Source of the DNA: Sorex araneus
Taxonomy: Eukaryota; Chordata; Mammalia; Eulipotyphla; Soricidae
Direction of reading: 5' to 3'
NCBI RefSeq assembly: GCF_027595985.1
Contig: NC_073303.1
Span: forward strand, 332,121,179 to 332,185,178
Length of the DNA stretch: 64,000 bases
The position numbers were made by a program, and so were the translations under genes. The notes under the pieces are model-generated. The model made no database searches, was not told where the DNA came from, and worked only from the letters and a program-made list of their open reading frames with translations. Shown in pieces: positions 58,351-64,000 of the stretch; the first letter of the stretch is position 1, and the number at the start of each line of letters is the position of its first letter.

Positions 58351-59889
58351 ATTTTTTTCTGACAAAAAGCCTGTAATTGTCACCATATATTAAAATATGT
58401 GAATAAAAATGTGAATGATTATTATTTTACCCTGTTTAATATGAAACAGCTTCTCTCAAAAATTACTGATAATTATAATAAGCATCTATCGATTGAGAGA
58501 AAATAAAACAAGATCTATAATCTTGACATTTTTGTTAATGATCATCAATGTCTATAACTTTTCATTTTTTTAAATTTTCCTAGAAAAAAGTTATAAAACC
58601 TTCAAGAAAATAAAAATATCTTTCTAAAAATGTCCATACTAGATATAGCCTAGACAATAAACTTAACCAAAGGCTTCCCTAGAGGACTGCCATTTTGTAT
58701 AGAAGTGATATGAACCTGATTATCAGGAATTCATATAGGAAGAAAAGAGTAGAATAGATGGGAGTGAGAGTAAGTCCATTGACCCAGAGAAAAGGTGAAT
58801 GAAACATAGAATATGCAGAAGAGATTCAAGCATGGAAAACTGGCCTTAAACAGAGTTGTTTTCTTGAGAAGTGTGTGCGCTTTATGAGATGCACTGAAAA
58901 ATAGAAGCAACCAAGATTCATGGGAAAATGTCATTCTTAGCCAATACAATGTGAAAATGATGAGACATTTATTAACCACCAATAATGTGTTGGGCATCAT
59001 GCACAGTAAAGAAAGAAGACAAGGCCTTTTGCTTTGGGAAATTGCAGATTTAATGGAAAGCAGACAGTTTTCCATCAGTGGGGCATTTGCATAAGAGAAA
59101 AAAATATTAACCAGCTCTACAAATTGCTTCCCTCCCACCCACAGAGTTTTTAAAGGCACAATGGAGGGCACCACATGCAGGATGGAATGTCAGCCGCCTC
59201 TTTCTCTCTGTCTCCAGGGTTGTGAATTCAGTATTGTCAAAACGTCAATGGTTTTCAGATAGGACACTTTGCACCTGCCAGTCCTGTCAGTGCAAGTGAA
59301 GAGGGCATATATGGAGTCCCTTCCCTCCGCCTCACAGACAAGGCTCGGACAAGGTGTGAGAATCTGTTTGATAGCAAAGCCTGTGAAAGAAGGTTGGGAG
59401 GTACTTTCTATCACCATATGCGGTATTAACTATTGACCACATCTGTTACAAACTGTTGACATATAAATCCATTCTACTTATTAGCAGCAGCTATGATAGT
59501 TTAAACACAATCCAGAAAGTGTATAAAAATAATTAAATTTGGAAGATCTCAATTTTTGTTCTACTGAGAGGCTAAAATGAACCTTCTATGAAGAGTAAAG
59601 AGATAAATAAGGAATCAGAAGGCCCTGGTCAGTTTAGTTGAACATGAACATTTAAACTACCAAGCCTTCATTTTCTTGTTATGGAAAAGCGGATAATAAG
59701 ACAACCTATATTTCATGGGCATTGTGATAATTACTTAATGTGAGTATGTAACACAATGCTTAAATGAGTGCTCACTATTAATCACAAGATTGAGAGGGGA
59801 AGAAGTGGATTTTTAAGAATTGAGTATTTCATTTGAGTTCTCTCTTGTCTACAAACACACAGATACACAAGTATGTGTGTACTATCTAC
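58351..59889. other. Intron 2, unannotated
   Basis: A 147-codon open stretch on the - strand (58731-59174) has no recognisable domain. A weak MIR-like patch lies near 59620-59790. Confidence 0.4.
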
Positions 59890-59922
59890 ATAGATAGATA
59901 GATAGGTAGGTAGGTAGATAGT

Positions 59923-59973
<51 letters not shown>
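59890..59973 (+). repeat. (GATA)n microsatellite
   Basis: About 20 tetranucleotide units with GGTA and GTTA interruptions near 59904-59922. Confidence 0.95.
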
Positions 59974-60098
59974 TGCTTAGGGCTTACTCCTGGCTCTGTG
60001 CTCAGGGATTACTCTTGGTGATGCTGGGGATCAAGACCTGGCTTGGCCACATGGAAGGCAAGGAACCTACCTGCATTATTATCTTTCTTTCCAGCCAT
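59974..60098 (-). repeat. SOR-like SINE next to the GATA array
   Basis: Antisense. GGCTTACTCCTGGCTCTGTG to TTATCTTTCTTTCCAGCC. The array occupies the SINE-tail position. Confidence 0.75.
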
Positions 60099-60384
60099 TT
60101 TGAATTCTTTTCATAGACATGGAGGACTCTGTTCCCTCCAATATTCATAAAACTCAGTGGGTAATTATTCACATACACATTCCTGCAAATTTACTAAAAA
60201 GCATACTGTTTCCATTAATAATCACATGAAAATCTGACCGTTTCTCTGAATGATCTGTTTATGTTTATCATATTATGAATTTTTCTTTGTGCTTCTTGTG
60301 TTAATGAAAGGCATATTAAATTAAAACATAAATCCACTAATTATTAACAAAAAGAAAAATAATTTTTAGCTCCTTATAGGGATG

Positions 60385-60647
60385 GGCTGGAGGGATAGCA
60401 CAGCGGGTAGGGCATTTGCCTTGCACACGGCCAACCCAGGCTGACCCGGGTTCGATTCCTTCATCCCTTTTGGTAGCCCAGCAAGCTACCAGGAGTATCT
60501 CACCTGCATGGCAGAGCCTGGCAAGCTACCCATGGCATATTCAATATGCTAAAAACAGTAACAACAAGTCTCACAATGGAGACGTTATTGGTGCTCGCTC
60601 GAGCAAATCGATGAACAACGGGACAGCAGTGCTACAGTGCTACCTTG
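60385..60647 (+). repeat. Composite SINE: tRNA head plus RTE ends, copy 2
   Basis: 263 bp with the same three-part structure as 55654-55915: head GGGCTGGAGGGATAGCACAG with GGGTTCGATTCC, middle GGCAGAGCCTGGCAAGCTAC, 3' end CTCGAGCAAATCGATGAACA, tail ACAGCAGTGCTACAGTGCTA. TSD ATAGGGATG (60376-60384 and 60648-60656). The 3' part is closer to the RTE than copy 1. Confidence 0.9.
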
Positions 60648-60959
60648 ATAGGGATGAGGCCTCTGAGGACCTGTGACCTTCTCACCTTCTGGGATTTATT
60701 GACCAGAACTAAAGTTAAAATTCGCAGCTAGCCTTGTAATGTTTAGTAGCTTTTTTCTTCCTCTAAGATTGAATTTAACAGCTTGTGAGTTAGTCTTTGT
60801 CTCAGCTGGGAAGTTACTAGGTCAGTTCTGTCTCTCATTGCTCTTTCGTAAATCATTAAACTCACTTTGAAAATTGTGACTGAGCCAACATTAGAATAAA
60901 TGGAGATGGAAGTATGGAGCAGTAGCATGAAAAAGTCTTAAGTACTACCTTATTTTTAG

Positions 60960-61228
60960 GAAGGGGGTCCCCCAAGCTGTGCATAGGGGGCCCAGGGACC
61001 CTTCCAAGCAGTTCTTGCTCAACCAGACAAGTAGTTCATTGCAAGGGTCACAACTTGTGAAGTGCTGGTTGGGCTCTGGTGCGGGGAATTATCATGGTTG
61101 CCCCTGCAGTGCTCAGGGGACTCTGCAGCTGTGCCCACTGATGCTCTAAGGACCATGTGCTGGGGATGGAACTGGGGTTGACTGCTGGCAAGGCAAGTGC
61201 CTTAACTTCTGTGCCATCTCTTTGATTT
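60960..61228 (-). repeat. Older, longer SOR-related SINE
   Basis: About 270 bp antisense ending ACTTCTGTGCCATCTCTTTG. Extended body as at 31725. Confidence 0.55.
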
Positions 61229-61913
61229 CTTAAGTAGTGCTCTTATGGAGAAATGGGCTGGGTTTTGTACGTAGGAGTGAAATCTGTACACACCCACATG
61301 CGGGGATGGTGCCCTCTTCCCGCAGTGGTTTTCAGTCGTAGTCATGAAATGCTCTGGCAGATTCAGAATAGTCAGTCCTGGGCACTGTGCTCAAGATGGT
61401 TGTGTGAAAGTTACTCACATAAAACAAAGTCAGTAGATCAGTAGGGATTTGTGGTAAAGATGAGCCCAGTTCAGAGGAAATCCAGAAAGGGAAAGGGAAA
61501 GGAAATCCATTGCAGTAGCTGGGGACCTGGGTGAAGAAAGGCAGGATTTAGCTTGTGCATGTGGGGATGGGGAGAAAAGACACTCAGAGTCAGAAACAGA
61601 AAACATTCCTGGAACTGAGGTATGTACTGGAGGCAGGGAAGATGGGGCCAGGCTAGGGAATTGAAAATCAGGCAAAAGAATTTAGGCTTGAAGGATTGAA
61701 GAGATAATTAAGGGCCTAAGGAACATGCATTGCTCGCAGCCAATCCTTGTTTGATTTCCGAATTTACACGGCTTCTCAGGCGTTGCTGGGTACAGGTTTG
61801 AAGAATGGTCCAGGTGATGCCTAGAACTGTAGGGCCTGAGCAGTGCCACATCTTTGAGACTTTGCATTGGTCTGCAGCCAGGTTGCCTGAAAATTGACAG
61901 GAACCCTGAATTT
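61229..61913. other. Intron 2, mostly unannotated
   Basis: A diverged sense SINE may lie near 61690-61850 (GAACATGCATTGCTCGCAGC). Otherwise nothing. Confidence 0.4.
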
Positions 61914-62611
61914 TATTTTTTTCATTTTATTGATTCACCGTGAGATATAGTTACAAGCTTTCATGGCTGAGTTACAATCACACAATGATCAAACACCCAT
62001 CCCTCTGCCAATATCCCCAGTATACCCCCACCTTTTCCACTCTCTCCCTGCCTCCGAGGCAGAAAGTATTACCCACACTCTCTCTCTACTTTTGGGCATT
62101 ATGGCTTTCAATGCAGATACTGAGAGGTTATCATGTTTGGTCCTTTATCTACTTTCGGCACACATCTCCCATCCCGACCAATTCCTCCAACCATCGTTTT
62201 CTTAGTGATCCCTTCTCTATTCCAGCTGTCCTCTCCCTACCTGCTCATGAGCAGGCTTCCAACTATGGAGTAATCTTCCTGATCCTTCTATTTACTGCTC
62301 TTGGGTGTCGGTCTTGTGTTACATTGTTTTATACTCCACAAATGAGTGCAGTCCTTCTATATCTGTCCCTCTCTTTCTGACTGATTTCACATAGCATGAT
62401 ACTCTCCATGTCTATCTACTTATAAGAAAATTTCATGACTTCATCTCTCCTAACAGCTGCATAGTATTCCATTGTGTAGATGTATCAAAGTTTCTTTAAC
62501 CAATCATCTTTCTCGGGCATGTGGATTGTTTCCAGATTTTGGCTATGTGAACAGTGCTGCAATGATCATGTAGGTACAGATGTCATTTCTACTGTGCTTT
62601 TTTGCAGCCTC
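61914..62611 (-). mobile_element. 5'-truncated shrew L1
   Basis: Antisense, 698 bp. TSD GAACCCTGAATTT (61901-61913 and 62612-62624). Contains the 3'UTR and the last part of ORF2. Confidence 0.92.
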
Positions 62612-62624
62612 GAACCCTGAATTT

Positions 62625-63894
62625 CTTAGCACTACTTAGAACCCTGTCCCCTAACCAAAAAATAAGTTCAGCCTGTTTCAATGCAAACAACTGGTCCCCC
62701 AATGTATTATAACAGTCCATGTGGCAGCTGTGATATTGAGAAAAACTGGTGTGTTGTTAAAGTAAAGAATTAAATAAAAAGAATAAAATGTGGAAGCTAG
62801 GAAGCAGAGAAAGGCCTATAGCCATCACCTGGGTGAATAAACTGATAATAGATTCATGACAAACAGAATGAAGTGAGAGGGAAGAAAATAGGAAAGACAT
62901 GACTATATCTGTGTCTCCAAGATGTCTCTTACTCTCACTGTGGTCACTCAGTGCATCAGCTGGGAGGGGAAGGTGGGGAGGGCATGCAGAACAGGGGCCA
63001 GGGGGGAGGGGAGATTCAAAGGTCAGGGGGGCCCTAGCATGGGCACTGCTGTTCAACCCAGGAGCTCTCAGCATTTTCAGGAGGAAAATGTACACTGTGT
63101 GCCACACATGCTGCCACCTTTAGTTGCATTGGGACATGTGTGTGTGTTCACTTTCTTGATTTTGATTAATCTTTGGGTTTGGTTGGTTATTGCCACAGGC
63201 CTTTAAAAAATGTAAAATCACACATACTATCAAGTAGCCCAGAAATAGCATCTGTTGTTTTAAGGGTGTGCCAAGTGGTGGTAGAAAGACTTATTTAGGA
63301 GTCAGAGCAGACAGAACAACAATAAACCAAGCCTAAAACAAAGCATTGTACAAAGAAGTCTGAAACTGGATATCAACAGGATTGGGACTCTGCCAAGACC
63401 AGGTTTCTGAAAAGCTCCTCGGGTCACTTTCTGGAAGAGCTGATGCTGAAGATGTGTCTAGGGTGGAAGTCACTTTAAGACTGAGCCCAGAAAGGACTTA
63501 GGGCTGAGCTGACCCAGATACCAGGTGAGCTTTGGGATGGCAGGAGCTAGCAGGCCACACATGTTGAGCCCATGTTTCTGCAAAACTTGCCATATCTCCA
63601 CAAAAGCACAGCTCTGGAAAGATCTGTCTCTTCCTTTGTGGCTAGTGAGGACCTAAAGCTGAGTTTGTATATTAGACATGACACACTCTGACTAAAAAAG
63701 TATTAAACTAGAACTCATCTTCTTTACCTTTGCAAATAAAAAGAGCATACAGGCTTCCGCTGTCCACCCTGGGTTGTAGAATGTCTGGATAGACACATTT
63801 GGGGTCACTGCCCAGTCTTGAATGAACTCCTGCTGCAATATGTGGTGTGTGCAGGTGCCTGGGCATTCAGGAAGCTCAACTTCTTCACTATTGT
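62625..63894. other. Intron 2, unannotated
   Basis: G-rich stretch near 62960-63020 (GGGGAAGGTGGGGAGGGC). No exon found. Confidence 0.4.
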
Positions 63895-64000
63895 ATTTTT
63901 AATCACACTTTTATTGACTTAATTCAAACACCATGCACTTCACTGAAGTATATAATTTAATATTTTTGGTGTATTCGGAGATGCATACTCACCACCACTA
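63895..64000 (-). mobile_element. Old L1M-type 3' end, cut by window edge
   Basis: TTTTATTGACTTAATTCAAA and ATGCATACTCACCACCACTA resemble the antisense end of old mammalian L1s. Confidence 0.45.

Larger units (their letters stand above)
41523..64000 (+). other. COLEC12: COLEC12 intron 2, 5' part
   Basis: Strong donor GTGAGT. I looked for the following exon, expected to encode residues around IQEGTQCTKCKNNW, and did not see it, so the intron exceeds 22.4 kb. Large early introns are expected for this gene. Confidence 0.75.

Noticed and set aside
58731..59174. 147-codon hydrophobic open frame on the - strand
   Set aside because: No recognised motif; amino-acid make-up reflects AT-rich sequence.
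59890..59973. Regular array resembling CRISPR spacing
   Set aside because: A simple 4-bp microsatellite in a mammalian genome; there are no repeat-spacer units.

Overview
This is mammalian nuclear DNA from a red-toothed shrew, most likely genus Sorex. Two kinds of dispersed repeat point there. One is a large set of tRNA-headed SINEs (about 170-190 bp, head GGGCTGGAGCGATAGCACAG, box-B-like GGTTCGATTCC), which I recognise as the shrew SOR type. The other is an RTE retrotransposon whose protein fragments resemble RTE proteins of parasitic nematodes, matching what is published as RTE1_Sar of the common shrew. No prokaryotic or viral gene organisation is present.

I can support one host gene: COLEC12 (collectin-12, scavenger receptor with C-type lectin, CL-P1/SRCL), on the + strand. 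Its CpG-island promoter lies at about 16.2-17.6 kb. Exon 1 holds the 5'UTR and only 7 coding bases (ATG AAA G, 16789-16795). Exon 2 is 51 bp (41472-41522). Spliced, they encode MKDDFAEEEEVQSFGYKRF plus the first base of a glycine codon, which is the N-terminal cytoplasmic tail of collectin-12. Intron 1 is 24,676 bp. Intron 2 runs off the right edge, and the transmembrane, coiled-coil, collagen and lectin exons are not in the window. Everything left of about 16 kb is upstream intergenic DNA.

Layout. 0.4-3.7 kb: a nearly full-length, decayed RTE on the - strand with a SINE inserted in it. 4-15.4 kb: SINEs, old L1s, an LTR-like retroposon with perfect target-site duplications (TSDs), and a triple nest of L1s. 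16.2-17.6 kb: COLEC12 promoter and exon 1. 17.6-41.5 kb: intron 1, holding a 5-kb L1 (25.3-31.1 kb) that appears to carry a 3' transduction and is split by an 846-bp GC-rich retroposon, a second L1 (33.5-35.8 kb) split by a related retroposon, a Tigger-like DNA transposon remnant and many SINEs. 41.5-64 kb: start of intron 2, with a probable endogenous retroviral LTR next to a 52-base alternating purine-pyrimidine tract, two more L1 insertions and two composite SINEs.

The most interesting theme is how the retroelements depend on one another. The SOR tRNA head occurs with two bodies. One ends in an A-rich tail, as expected for L1-driven mobility. The other is a composite whose middle and 3' end match the 5' and 3' ends of the shrew RTE, implying RTE-driven mobility. 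Internally deleted and inverted RTE derivatives are also present. A second non-autonomous family, with a GC-rich head and an L1-like 3' end, has three copies here, each bounded by a 15-20 bp TSD and each inserted inside an L1.
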